Shown here: positions 1-9,210 of the stretch, piece by piece
Layout of the letters: each line of letters starts with the position of its first letter
Position numbering within the stretch: the stretch's first letter is position 1
Assembly: GCA_036260935.1 (NCBI GenBank)
Contig: DATALQ010000001.1
Location: 81,253 to 145,252, forward strand
Length of the DNA stretch: 64,000 nucleotides
From: JAEYOM01 sp036260935
Lineage (GTDB): Bacteria; Bacillota; Clostridia; Acetivibrionales; DTU013
Direction of reading: 5' to 3'
Notes under the pieces: generated by a model
Seen by the model: the letters and a program-made list of their open reading frames with translations, nothing else
Told to the model about the DNA's origin: nothing
Databases searched by the model: none
Position numbers and translations under genes: made by a program

Positions 1-166
1 AAAACCGTATTCAGGGCGCAGGTGGAAGTGGTCGCACGATAAATATGGCTTTTTAATGTGATCAGGCATGGATATTGCAAAGTAATAGTAATTTAAGTAT
101 AATTGGCATGATAGAAACCATGTAAAAATTAAACAATATATAAACATCTATACTCAGGAGGTAATC
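1..166 (+). promoter_or_regulatory. Window edge and transketolase promoter
   Basis: No gene is visible in the first 166 bases. A sigma-A type promoter is readable as TTGCAA at 75-80, a 17-base spacer and TATAAT at 98-103. A strong ribosome binding site AGGAGGT lies just before the ATG at 167. The promoter assignment is by eye. Confidence 0.55.
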
Positions 167-2152
167 ATGAATAAAGTCGATCAGTTGAGTGTAAATACGC
201 TGAGGCTTCTGGCAGCGGAAGCTATCCAGAAGGCCAATTCAGGGCACCCCGGTCTACCGATGGGAGCGGCTCCGATGGCATATACGCTCTGGGCAAAAAA
301 CCTTAAGCACAACCCTTCAGATCCTGATTGGGACGACCGTGACCGGTTCATTTTATCTGCAGGACACGGTTCCATGCTGATATATTCACTGTTGCATCTC
401 TTTGGCTACGGACTCGGCATTGAAGATCTGAAAAACTTCAGACAGATGGGCAGTCTGACGCCAGGCCACCCGGAATACGGACACACCAAGGGCGTCGAGA
501 TCACTACCGGACCTCTGGGCCAGGGCATGGCAAATGCTGTAGGAATGGCCATGGCTGAAGCCTATCTGGCCAAAAAGTTCAACAAGCCGGGTTTCCCGAT
601 CGTCGATCACTATACTTACGTAATTGCCGGAGATGGCTGCATGATGGAAGGTATTGCATCTGAAGCAGCTTCGCTTGCGGGTACCCTCGGACTCGGAAAG
701 ATCGTCGTTCTGTACGATTCAAACAATATTACCATCGAGGGCTCAACGGACATAGCCTTCCGCGAAGACGTAACCAAACGCTTCGAGGCATACGGCTGGC
801 AGACCATCACCGTCGAAGACGGCACAAACATAGATGAGATCGATAAGGCTATCAAAGCGGCAAAAGCTGAAAAAAACAAGCCTGCTCTGATAAAGGTAAA
901 GAACCAGATCGGCTACGGCTGCCCGTCCAAACAGGGCAAATGCTCCGCTCACGGCGAACCGCTCGGAGCGGATAACATAAAGGCAACAAAGGAATTCCTT
1001 GGCTGGGGTTATGAAGAGGAATTTTATGTTCCCGCCGAGGTAACAGGCTTCATGAAGGAGTTCCGCGAAACCGCAGACAAGAAGGAAAACGAATGGAACA
1101 ACCTGCTTAAGGCATACAGGCAGGAATTCCCCGAGCTTGCAGCCGAGTGGGACGACTGGAAGAGCAAGGACTATGCTGCAAACCTTCCGCAAGACAACGC
1201 TTATTGGACGTATGAGAATAAACCGAAGGCGACAAGGTCCTGCTCCGAGGAAACTCTGAACAGAATGGCGGCTATAGTTCCCAACCTTATAGGAGGATCA
1301 GCGGACCTCGCTCCCTCGAACAAATCCTATATGAAGGGAAGAGGGGATTTCTCCACTGAAGACCAGAGCGGCTCAAACCTGCACTTCGGAGTACGCGAAC
1401 ATGCCATGGCCGCCATTGCGAACGGTATTGCAGCGCACGGAAGGCTATTGCCTTATGTTTCGACGTTCTTCGTATTCAGCGATTATATGAAGCATGCCAT
1501 GAGACTGTCAGCCCTTATGAAGCTGCCTGTCACATATATACTGACACACGACAGTATTGGAGTCGGTGAGGATGGTCCTACGCATCAGCCTATCGAGCAA
1601 CTCGCCTCGCTCAGGAGTATTCCTGGGTTCGTAGTTTTCAGGCCGTGCGATTCAAAGGAAACCGCGGCAGGCTGGTATGCCGCAATGTCGAGAAAGCACT
1701 CTCCGCTGGCTCTCGTCCTTACAAGGCAAAACCTCCCGCAGCTTGAGATGACGGGTATCAACGCGATGAAGGGCGCCTATACGATCCTTGATTCCGGAAA
1801 GAAGCCGGAAATCATACTTATGGCGTCCGGATCCGAGGTACAGCTCGTTTACGAAGCCGGCAAACAGCTTATAGACCGCGGTGTAGCGGCACGCGTAGTC
1901 AGTATGCCGTCATGGGAACTGTTTGAGGAACAGGATGCCGCCTACAAGGAATCCGTACTTCCTTCCGACGTTGAAAAACGACTTGCAGTAGAAGCGGCTT
2001 CTTCCTTCGGCTGGCATAAGTACACAGGCCTGAAGGGCGAAATAATCTCCATCGATCATTTCGGAGAATCGGCGCCTGCAGAGCTTTTGTTCAAGAAGTA
2101 TGGTTTTACGCTTGAAAACGTTATGGAAAAAGTTTCGAAGCTTCTGAAATAA
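167..2152 (+). CDS. tkt: Transketolase
   Basis: Full-length 661-residue transketolase, which moves two-carbon ketol units between sugar phosphates in the non-oxidative pentose phosphate pathway, using thiamine diphosphate and a divalent metal in the cytoplasm. Seen in the protein: the N-terminal SGHPGLPMG motif (residues 25-33), the ThDP/metal motif GDG at 155-157 with the following Asn pair near 186-187, and the central pyrimidine-domain motif GEDGPTHQPIE. Both halves are in one chain, unlike the split form common in some anaerobes. The start is fixed by AGGAGGT. It appears to be a single-gene unit with its own promoter and a hairpin terminator after the stop. Confidence 0.97.
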   Translation: MNKVDQLSVNTLRLLAAEAIQKANSGHPGLPMGAAPMAYTLWAKNLKHNPSDPDWDDRDRFILSAGHGSMLIYSLLHLFGYGLGIEDLKNFRQMGSLTPGHPEYGHTKGVEITTGPLGQGMANAVGMAMAEAYLAKKFNKPGFPIVDHYTYVIAGDGCMMEGIASEAASLAGTLGLGKIVVLYDSNNITIEGSTDIAFREDVTKRFEAYGWQTITVEDGTNIDEIDKAIKAAKAEKNKPALIKVKNQIGYGCPSKQGKCSAHGEPLGADNIKATKEFLGWGYEEEFYVPAEVTGFMKEFRETADKKENEWNNLLKAYRQEFPELAAEWDDWKSKDYAANLPQDNAYWTYENKPKATRSCSEETLNRMAAIVPNLIGGSADLAPSNKSYMKGRGDFSTEDQSGSNLHFGVREHAMAAIANGIAAHGRLLPYVSTFFVFSDYMKHAMRLSALMKLPVTYILTHDSIGVGEDGPTHQPIEQLASLRSIPGFVVFRPCDSKETAAGWYAAMSRKHSPLALVLTRQNLPQLEMTGINAMKGAYTILDSGKKPEIILMASGSEVQLVYEAGKQLIDRGVAARVVSMPSWELFEEQDAAYKESVLPSDVEKRLAVEAASSFGWHKYTGLKGEIISIDHFGESAPAELLFKKYGFTLENVMEKVSKLLK

Positions 2153-2167
2153 GAATAAGTTGAAACA

Positions 2168-2207
2168 AAAAAGGGTGCACAACCGTTATCGGAAGTGCAC
2201 TCTTTTT
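2168..2207. terminator. Rho-independent terminator, likely bidirectional
   Basis: A 13-base stem (2168-2180 with 2195-2207, one G-T wobble) ends in a run of T on the plus strand and is preceded by a run of A. It can therefore serve tkt on the plus strand and the convergent small gene on the minus strand. Confidence 0.8.
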
Positions 2208-2255
2208 GATGTGCGGGAAAAATTTATGAGGGGACTTTGCAAGTCTGTTGGCCGT

Positions 2256-2453
2256 TTATACTCTAATGTCAATTGTTCCGCCTTTATAAGGCGTTACCGA
2301 GTTTTCCATTATCTTCGCATTTGTGTTTTGAAAACCCTGAAGCAGTGCTGCCATGGATTGGGTGTCCTGACTTAGGGATTTTTTCAACGTGGCGATTCCG
2401 ATCGCCTGATGTATGCTGCTGATGCTTTGCTGCATACTGTTGTTGATTTCCAT
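2256..2453 (-). CDS. YjfB-like putative motility protein
   Basis: A 65-residue protein starting MEINNSMQQS and containing LKKSLSQDTQSMAALLQG. The pattern of a short start, a helix with LKK(S/A)L..D and a following M..LL resembles the YjfB family (annotated as putative motility protein), whose function is not established. The start at 2453 is chosen over a longer reading because GGGAGG lies seven bases upstream of it. It stands alone between tkt and the solute-binding genes on the opposite strand, with no flagellar gene nearby. The family call rests on pattern memory only. Confidence 0.65.
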   Translation of the reverse strand: MEINNSMQQSISSIHQAIGIATLKKSLSQDTQSMAALLQGFQNTNAKIMENSVTPYKGGTIDIRV

Positions 2454-2527
2454 GGAACCACCTCCCAAAAAATTACTATATAAAAATTATACCATGCAAA
2501 CGTCCCGAGTTAAATGGGACAATAGGA

Positions 2528-2569
2528 CCATATTGCTGTATTGACACAATATGGATAGGACGGTAATAT
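2528..2569 (+). promoter_or_regulatory. Promoter with overlapping dyad for the solute-binding trio
   Basis: TTGACA at 2541-2546, a 17-base spacer and TATAAT-like TAATAT at 2564-2569 form a good promoter. An 8-base perfect inverted repeat, CCATATTG at 2528-2535 and CAATATGG at 2547-2554, brackets the -35 box and would suit a dimeric regulator. The regulator is unknown. Confidence 0.6.
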
Positions 2570-2632
2570 TAGAATACATCGGACTAATTTTTATCTGACT
2601 TTGGAAAACGTGGTTTTGAAGGGATCGACAGC

Positions 2633-4150
2633 ATGGGTAAAAAGCTGATAATCACAATTTCGGTAGTCCTTATAGTGATCATTGCGGGGGGAATTGCGGC
2701 ATTCATGCTGCTTGGAAACAAGAACAGCGAAGAGGATGAGTTCTTGCCGACTGCCAACGATTTTGAGGCGGATGTGGAAAATCTGAAATCCGAAAAGCTG
2801 ACTCTGTGTTTTTATGGACAGGAAACCCCCAGCTCCGCAGAAGTACTGCAGGCTGTCAACAACAGGCTCAAGCAGGAAATTAACGCCGAAATTCAGTTCA
2901 AATTTATTTTTGATCGACCGGAAAACTATCTTGAAAAAATAAAGTCGGATATTTCGGCCGGGCTGCCCTGCGATGCCTTCTATAATTTCGGTGTACTCCC
3001 GGCTGACTTGGAGACATTGGCGAACGAGGGTTATATAGCCGATCTGACCGAATTGTTTCCTAAGAATGCCCCGAATTATTACAGGCAGTTTTCAAAGGAC
3101 GACATTGACGCTGCGAGCATAAACGGGAAATTATATGCGGTACCTGAAAGGGTACCGCATGCAAGTAGAACCTGCGCGATAGTCAGGCAGGACCTGCTGG
3201 AGAAGTATGGTATTCCGGAAATTAAAAGCTATTACGATTATGAGTTTTACCTAAGGACAATAAAGGAAAAAGAGCCCGGCTTGATTCCGATGAATTGCTT
3301 TGACACTATGCTCGGCCTGTTTGCGGATGCGTACGGATATGTAATACTGGACGATGAGTTGGGCCTGGTTTATAAATGGGACGACCCCAATGTGAAAATA
3401 CAAGCCTGGGAACAGACACCGGTATTCGAGGAATGCCTCAACAGGATAAAAAGCTGGCGAGATATGGGTTACCTGACGAAAAACATAGGAGTAGCCCAGC
3501 TTAGTGTAAATATGATCGCAAGTAAAAAGTGGGCGTCTTTTGTCGGAATGCTGGGTGAGCAGTTCAATCTTACCGCATTAAATTACAAGGCTTACCAGCT
3601 GAACGATGGCTATTCAGTAAGACTGAATCCGCTGAGAAGAGGGATGGCGATAAACGCCAAATCCGCGAATGCAGAGAGGGTGTTCATGTTCATAGATTGG
3701 CTCGAATCGTCACAGGAGAATTATGATCTCTATATGTACGGAGTCAAAGGCAAGCATTATATTGAAAAAGAGGATTACATAGAGCCTCCGGAAGATGCCG
3801 TAGAAGGCGATTACTTCTATTATTGGTTCTGGACGCCGCCTTTCAGGAATATTGGCTATGAGCGTTCGAATGCGCCGGGAATGAAAGAGGAAATGGTACA
3901 GTATTATGATATCATCAGGGAAAAGTCCAAATATCCACCTCTCAACGGATTCACTCCGGATTATTCGACGGTCGATTCGATAATGAACGCGAGGAAGCTT
4001 TCATATGCGGATATGGACCGAAGCGTATATACGGGGGACTATGATGAGAGTAAAGTGAATGCTTATATAAAGAGCCAAAAGGATGCGGGAATCGACAATC
4101 TGATCACAGAAGTGCAAAGACAGGCTGATCAGTTCAGAGCAGGTCAGTGA
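2633..4150 (+). CDS. Membrane-anchored extracellular solute-binding protein, copy 1
   Basis: 505 residues. A single hydrophobic segment (about residues 4-27) with no lipobox cysteine is followed by an acidic EEDEFLP linker and a large periplasmic-binding-like body. The body carries features of the ABC sugar-binding family with a C-terminal DUF3502/LipO-type region (WLESSQENYDLYMYGVKG, then KYPPLNGF). It should sit outside the cell, tethered by its N-terminal helix. It is the first of three tandem paralogs of nearly equal length that end almost identically (AGIDNLI then RAG). No permease or ATPase is adjacent, so the transporter, if any, is encoded elsewhere. The ligand cannot be read; oligosaccharide or lipo-oligosaccharide is a family-level guess. 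Confidence 0.8.
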   Translation: MGKKLIITISVVLIVIIAGGIAAFMLLGNKNSEEDEFLPTANDFEADVENLKSEKLTLCFYGQETPSSAEVLQAVNNRLKQEINAEIQFKFIFDRPENYLEKIKSDISAGLPCDAFYNFGVLPADLETLANEGYIADLTELFPKNAPNYYRQFSKDDIDAASINGKLYAVPERVPHASRTCAIVRQDLLEKYGIPEIKSYYDYEFYLRTIKEKEPGLIPMNCFDTMLGLFADAYGYVILDDELGLVYKWDDPNVKIQAWEQTPVFEECLNRIKSWRDMGYLTKNIGVAQLSVNMIASKKWASFVGMLGEQFNLTALNYKAYQLNDGYSVRLNPLRRGMAINAKSANAERVFMFIDWLESSQENYDLYMYGVKGKHYIEKEDYIEPPEDAVEGDYFYYWFWTPPFRNIGYERSNAPGMKEEMVQYYDIIREKSKYPPLNGFTPDYSTVDSIMNARKLSYADMDRSVYTGDYDESKVNAYIKSQKDAGIDNLITEVQRQADQFRAGQ

Positions 4151-4178
4151 AAAATATGATTGGAAAGGAATTATTTGT

Positions 4179-5729
4179 ATGAACAAGAAACTGATCATTA
4201 TCATTGCGATTGTCCTTGTCGTTGTCATAGCGGGGGGAATTGCGGCATTCATGCTGCTTGGAAACAAGAACAGCGAAGAGGATGAGTTTCTGCCGGCAGG
4301 CTTTGATGTCGAAGCCGACAATTTAAAATTCAATAATCTGACCTTTTATTTTGAAGGGAGCGATAATGCCGGTACTTCGAAGGAAGTGCTTCTGGCACTT
4401 AACAGCAAGCTTAAGCGTGATTTGAATGCAGAGCTTCAGTTCAACTTTGTATTTGAGCCTCCCGAGGCCTACCTTAACAGGTTAAAAACCGATATCTCCG
4501 CAGGGAAACCCTGCGACGGCATGTATTTTTCAGAGTATTTTCCATTTACGTTGGAAACCTTGGCCAAAGAGGGATACGCGGCAGATCTGACGGAGCTTTT
4601 TCCAAGGAATGCGCCGCGTTACTACAGCCAGTTTACGCAGGACGACATCGACGCCATCGAGGTACAGGGTAAAATATATGCGGTCCCCGAAAGAATACCC
4701 AATGCAAACAGGACCTGTGTAATTGTCAGGCAGGATCTTATGGAGAAATACAATATTCCGGAAATAAAAAGCTACGCCGATTACGAGGTTTTTCTTAAAA
4801 CAATAAAGGAAAAGGAACCAGGTAAAATCCCGATGAATTACTACGATACTACGCTTGGACTGTTTGCGGATGCGAACGGGTATGTGGTATTGGATTATCA
4901 ACTGGGTCTGGTATACAAATGGGACGACCCTGATGTAAAGATACAGGCCTGGGAGCAGACGCCTTTATTCAAGGATTGCCTGAATACGATAATAAGCTGG
5001 AAGGATAACGACTACCTGATGAAAAACGGCAGAAACGCAGGAATAGCCCAGACAGATCAAGGCATGGTCACAAGCGGTACATGGGCCTCCTTCATAGACC
5101 GGATCGGTAGTCAGTTCAACTATAATGCACTTGTCCGGGCGAAAGGTATCACCGATTGGAGCTACAAGGCTTACCAACTGCATGACGGCTTTTCTGCCAG
5201 ATTGGCTCCGCTAGCAAACGGCCTCGTAGTAAATGCAAAGTCCCAATACGCCGAAAGAGTGCTTATGTTCATTGACTGGCTCCAGTCTTCACAGGAAAAC
5301 TACGATCTTTATATGTATGGGGTTAAAGGCAAGCATTATGTTGAGAAACAGGATTACATAGAGCCGCCGGAAGGAGTAAAGCTTGAAGAATCATTTTTCA
5401 GTTGGGGATGGAAGGCGCCCTTCAGGAATATAGACTATGAACGTGCCAATACACCGAACTTGAAAGAGGAGATAGCTCAGTATTATGATATAATCAAGGA
5501 AAAGACAAAATATCCTCCGCTCAACGGATTCAGGCCTGATTACTCTGCAGTGAGTTCGATAAAGGACTTGAGGCAGTTGTCATATTCTGAGATGGACCGG
5601 AGTATTTTTATAGGCAGTTACGATGAATCAAAGGTGGACACTTATATAAAGGAGCAAAAGGACGCGGGTATAGACAATCTGATCAGTGAAGTTCAGAGAC
5701 AGGCCGATCGGTTCAGGGCGGGCCATTGA
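4179..5729 (+). CDS. Membrane-anchored extracellular solute-binding protein, copy 2
   Basis: 516 residues, paralog of the preceding gene with the same layout: N-terminal anchor helix, EEDEFLP linker and solute-binding body with the LipO/DUF3502-like tail. It starts 28 bases after copy 1 behind its own GGAAAGGA site, so the three genes are very likely one transcript. A stretch of 59 bases around 4230-4288, coding for the end of the anchor and the linker, is identical to 2684-2742 in copy 1. Compared with copy 1 it has an extra segment after the central TMKNGRNAG-like region. Ligand unknown. Confidence 0.8.
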   Translation: MNKKLIIIIAIVLVVVIAGGIAAFMLLGNKNSEEDEFLPAGFDVEADNLKFNNLTFYFEGSDNAGTSKEVLLALNSKLKRDLNAELQFNFVFEPPEAYLNRLKTDISAGKPCDGMYFSEYFPFTLETLAKEGYAADLTELFPRNAPRYYSQFTQDDIDAIEVQGKIYAVPERIPNANRTCVIVRQDLMEKYNIPEIKSYADYEVFLKTIKEKEPGKIPMNYYDTTLGLFADANGYVVLDYQLGLVYKWDDPDVKIQAWEQTPLFKDCLNTIISWKDNDYLMKNGRNAGIAQTDQGMVTSGTWASFIDRIGSQFNYNALVRAKGITDWSYKAYQLHDGFSARLAPLANGLVVNAKSQYAERVLMFIDWLQSSQENYDLYMYGVKGKHYVEKQDYIEPPEGVKLEESFFSWGWKAPFRNIDYERANTPNLKEEIAQYYDIIKEKTKYPPLNGFRPDYSAVSSIKDLRQLSYSEMDRSIFIGSYDESKVDTYIKEQKDAGIDNLISEVQRQADRFRAGH

Positions 5730-5750
5730 TGTCTGGAAGGAATTGTTATT

Positions 5751-7310
5751 ATGAACAAGAAACTGATCATTATCATTTCGATTGTCCTTGTAGTGCTAAT
5801 AGCGGGGGGAACCGCGGTATTCCTGCTGCTCAGAGACAGGAAAAGCACGGAGGATGAATTTTTGCCGAGTGAATCCGGTTTTGATGCGGCTTCAGGAGAT
5901 CTGAAATCTAGAAAGCTGACTTTCTATTTTATTGGCCAGAAATTTATTTCTCCGGATGAATCCACCTCTGATGAGGTTCTGCAGGCTGTCAACAGCAGGC
6001 TAAAGCAGGAGCTTAATACGGAAGTACAATTCAAAATCATTTATAATCAAACGAAAGGCTATCTTGAGGAAATAAAGTCGGATATAGCGGCCGGGCTGCC
6101 CTGCGACGCCTTCTACTATTTCAGCGGGTTTCCGGTAGCCTTGGAGACATTGGGAAACGAGGGCTACATAACAGATCTGAGTAAGCTGTTCCCACAGGGT
6201 GCTCCCAATTATTACAGGCAATTCACGAAGGATGATATCGACGCTATCAAGATAAATGGAAAAGTGTACATAATACCTGCAAGGATACCTGCTGCGTACA
6301 GTACCTGTGCCATAGTAAGGCAGGATCTGATGGAGAAATACAATATACCGGAAATAAAGAGTTATGCCGATTATGAAGTTTTCCTAAAAACGATAAAGGA
6401 AAATGAACCCGATATGATCCCGATGAATTATATTGATACGACATTAGGACTGTTTGCGGATTCGTATGGGTATGTAAGACTGGACGCTGCATTGGGTCTG
6501 GTTTACAAATGGGACGACCCTGATAGAAAGATACTGGCATGGGAGCAGATGCCTGCCTTCAAGGAGTGCCTCAACAGGATAAAGAGCTGGAGGGACAACG
6601 GTTATCTGATGAGAAGCGTAGGTAGAGTCCAGAGTGATCGAGAAATGATCACAAGCGGTAAATGGGCTTCTTTCATAGGCGGGCTCGGAGATCATTTTAG
6701 TTATAATACCGACTTGCGTGCAAAAGGCATCACCGAGTGGAATTATAAGGCTTATCAGTTGAGTGACGGCTATTCCGCCAGACTTTCTCCAATGGAAAAC
6801 GGTATGGCGATAAGTGCAAAGTCCGCAAATGCGAAGAGGGTGCTTATGTTCATAGACTGGCTGGAGTCGTCCCAGGAGAATTACGATCTCTATATGTATG
6901 GAGTCAAAGGCAAGCATTATATTGAAAAGGAAGATTACATAGAGCCTGCGGGAGGAGCCGGCGATGCTTATTCCTTCTTTAATTGGGTATGGAGAAACCC
7001 TTTAAGAAATATCGATTACGAGCGCACGAATATGCCCGCATATAAAGCGGAAAAATCGCAGTATTATGATATAATAATGGAAAAGACCAAATATCCTCCT
7101 CTGAACGGATTCAGGCCGGACTACTCGACGGTCGACTCGATAAATAACTCAAGGCGGATTTCATTTGCTGATATGGAACGAAGCGTGTATATTGGGGATT
7201 ATGATGAAAGTAAAGTGGATGCTTATATAAAGGGCCAAAAGGATGCGGGCATTGACAATCTGATCTCTGTAATTCAGGAACAGGCAGATCAGTTCAGAGC
7301 GGGCCATTGA
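5751..7310 (+). CDS. Membrane-anchored extracellular solute-binding protein, copy 3
   Basis: 519 residues, third member of the tandem set, 21 bases after copy 2 with GGAAGGA before the ATG. The anchor helix is kept, but the linker differs slightly (STEDEFLP). The segment YDLYMYGVKGKHYIEKEDYI is shared word for word with copy 1, whereas other parts are closer to copy 2, a mosaic pattern suggesting exchange between copies. As with the others there is no lipobox and no transporter gene beside it. The role is inferred to be ligand capture at the outer face of the membrane. Confidence 0.8.
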   Translation: MNKKLIIIISIVLVVLIAGGTAVFLLLRDRKSTEDEFLPSESGFDAASGDLKSRKLTFYFIGQKFISPDESTSDEVLQAVNSRLKQELNTEVQFKIIYNQTKGYLEEIKSDIAAGLPCDAFYYFSGFPVALETLGNEGYITDLSKLFPQGAPNYYRQFTKDDIDAIKINGKVYIIPARIPAAYSTCAIVRQDLMEKYNIPEIKSYADYEVFLKTIKENEPDMIPMNYIDTTLGLFADSYGYVRLDAALGLVYKWDDPDRKILAWEQMPAFKECLNRIKSWRDNGYLMRSVGRVQSDREMITSGKWASFIGGLGDHFSYNTDLRAKGITEWNYKAYQLSDGYSARLSPMENGMAISAKSANAKRVLMFIDWLESSQENYDLYMYGVKGKHYIEKEDYIEPAGGAGDAYSFFNWVWRNPLRNIDYERTNMPAYKAEKSQYYDIIMEKTKYPPLNGFRPDYSTVDSINNSRRISFADMERSVYIGDYDESKVDAYIKGQKDAGIDNLISVIQEQADQFRAGH

Positions 7311-7343
7311 CAAGAATGGCTTAAGGCGGAAGACCGGGACGGG

Positions 7344-7395
7344 AGATCAAGACGAAAGATCAAGACGAAAGATCAAGACGTGAGATTAAGACGTA
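7344..7395. repeat. Four 13-bp direct repeats upstream of znuA
   Basis: Units of AGATCAAGACGAA begin at 7344, 7357, 7370 and 7383; the last two have one to three changes. They lie in the gap between the solute-binding trio and znuA. No Zur-type dyad was seen in this gap. Confidence 0.75.
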
Positions 7396-7449
7396 GGATT
7401 ATGAGCAGGGGATCAGGCAAAATTATCAGAGTTCAAACAGGAGTCATTA

Positions 7450-8382
7450 GTGCATAGGAGATTTTTTACAAATACGGCGATTTTGCTAATACTGACATTA
7501 ATACTTACCGGCTGCGGAATCGCCGGGGGTAAGGCATCCGCGGAAAAGACAGGCAAGAGCGGACAGGCTGATCAAACAAGGTTTAATATAGTTACATCCT
7601 TTTATCCGGTATATATAGCGACGATCAATGTAACGAAAGGAATTGAGGGCGTCGTCGTCACAAATATGACAAAACCCCAGACAGGGTGCCTGCATGATTA
7701 TTCACTCAGGCCCGACGATTTGAAGATGCTTGAACGAGCCGATGCTTTTGTGATAAACGGAGCCGGAATGGAGTCGTTCCTTGACGATGTGATAAAGCAG
7801 CGCGAAAATCTCAGGATAATAACTGCGGCAGCCGACATACCGCTTATAAAGGATAGGGATGGCGTCGATAATCCCCATGTATGGGTAAGTATTACGAATG
7901 AGATCAAGTGTGTGGAGAATATTGCCGATCAGCTTTCGGCGGTAGATCCCGCTCATTCGGCACAATATATTGCGAACAAGAACGCATATACGAATAAGCT
8001 GAAGTCTTTGAAGGACGAATTGCACAAAGAACTGGACGGATTGAAAAACAAGGACATAATTACTTTTCATGAGGCTTTTCCATACTTTGCACAGGAATTC
8101 GGGCTGAATATTGCAGCCGTCGTTGAGAGGGAGCCGGGTTCCGAGCCCTCACCCAAAGAGCTTGGCGGGATAATCGACGCAGTGGAGAAAACCGGAAGCA
8201 GGGCTTTGTTCGCTGAACCCCAGTATTCTTCGAAGGCAGCAGACGCTATAGCGCGTGAAACGGGTGCGAAGGTTTATTCACTGGATCCTGGTGTAACCGG
8301 AGATTCGGCGCCCGATGTGTTTAACGCCTACCTCGAAACGATGTGGCAAAATGGCAGGACATTGAAGGAAGCATTGGAGTAA
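7450..8382 (+). CDS. znuA: Zinc ABC transporter substrate-binding lipoprotein
   Basis: 310 residues. A lipoprotein signal ends LTLILTGCG with the lipidated Cys at about residue 22. The body belongs to the cluster A-I metal-binding proteins: FYPVYIATIN near the start, the HDYSLRPDD metal motif, HVWVS with a second ligand His, and the HEAFPYFAQEFGL region with a third. It captures Zn(II), or possibly Mn(II), outside the membrane and delivers it to the ZnuB permease. It lacks the long His-rich loop of many ZnuA proteins. The start is a GTG with a GGAG site close upstream. It heads znuA-znuC-znuB. Confidence 0.9.
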   Translation: MHRRFFTNTAILLILTLILTGCGIAGGKASAEKTGKSGQADQTRFNIVTSFYPVYIATINVTKGIEGVVVTNMTKPQTGCLHDYSLRPDDLKMLERADAFVINGAGMESFLDDVIKQRENLRIITAAADIPLIKDRDGVDNPHVWVSITNEIKCVENIADQLSAVDPAHSAQYIANKNAYTNKLKSLKDELHKELDGLKNKDIITFHEAFPYFAQEFGLNIAAVVEREPGSEPSPKELGGIIDAVEKTGSRALFAEPQYSSKAADAIARETGAKVYSLDPGVTGDSAPDVFNAYLETMWQNGRTLKEALE

Positions 8383-8424
8383 AAAATAACCATACAGTAC
8401 ATAACAGTAGAAACGGCGGTTGAA

Positions 8425-9210
8425 ATGACGGATATCCATAACCATGCGGGATGTGAAGGAGTGTGCGGCGGCCTGTGCTGCACGAAGATAGAGAACTTCG
8501 GGGTCAGGAAGGGAACGCTCGACATCCTTGAGGATGTAAATATACATATACACTGCGGTGAGCTTACGGCTATCGTCGGTCCCAATGGCGCAGGTAAAAG
8601 CACGCTGCTCAAAGCTCTCCTGGGCGAGATCCCTCATACCGGAGAGCTTAAGTTCATGGGTACCGGCGGAGTACGTGAAGATAAACCCATAGTAGGGTAT
8701 GTACCGCAGCATCTCGATTTTGACCCCGGTACTCCGACAAGTGTACTGGATCTTTTTATTGCCAGCAATTCAGGAAAGCCTGCCTGGCTTTTTAAACCAT
8801 CAGGGATTAGAAAAAGAGCTGCGGAAGGCTTGTCAAAAGTAAAAGCGGAACACCTGCTGAACAGGCGGCTGGGGGCTCTGTCCGGAGGCGAACTGCAGCG
8901 CGTGCTGCTGGCGCTTGCCCTGGATCCGGTCCCGAATCTGTTGCTGCTTGACGAACCTGTATCCGGAGTAGATCAGGGAGGGCTGGAGCTTTTTTATAAT
9001 ACTGTTTCCGAGCTTAGAAGCAACTATGACCTTACGATAATACTTGTTTCGCATGATCTGGAGCTGGTGGCCAAATATGCCGATCGCGTCGTGCTGCTGA
9101 ACAGAACCGTAATCACCAGCGGAACGCCGAAGCAGGTCTTCAGTGATGAACGCACGCTTAAGCTATTCGGCATCCCGCGGTTTTTTCAGGATGAAGGGAG
9201 GCAGGATTGA
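8425..9210 (+). CDS. znuC: Zinc ABC transporter ATP-binding protein
   Basis: 261-residue ABC ATPase that powers metal import with ZnuA and ZnuB. Walker A GPNGAGKST is at 52-60, followed by YVPQH (Q-loop), the LSGGE signature and Walker B LLLLDEP with a switch His in SHDLEL. The first 20 residues are unusual: HNHAGCEGVCGGLCC carries two His and four Cys before the ABC fold, a possible metal-sensing or metal-passing tail on the cytoplasmic side. It begins 43 bases after znuA, and its stop overlaps the start of znuB. Confidence 0.92.
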   Translation: MTDIHNHAGCEGVCGGLCCTKIENFGVRKGTLDILEDVNIHIHCGELTAIVGPNGAGKSTLLKALLGEIPHTGELKFMGTGGVREDKPIVGYVPQHLDFDPGTPTSVLDLFIASNSGKPAWLFKPSGIRKRAAEGLSKVKAEHLLNRRLGALSGGELQRVLLALALDPVPNLLLLDEPVSGVDQGGLELFYNTVSELRSNYDLTIILVSHDLELVAKYADRVVLLNRTVITSGTPKQVFSDERTLKLFGIPRFFQDEGRQD

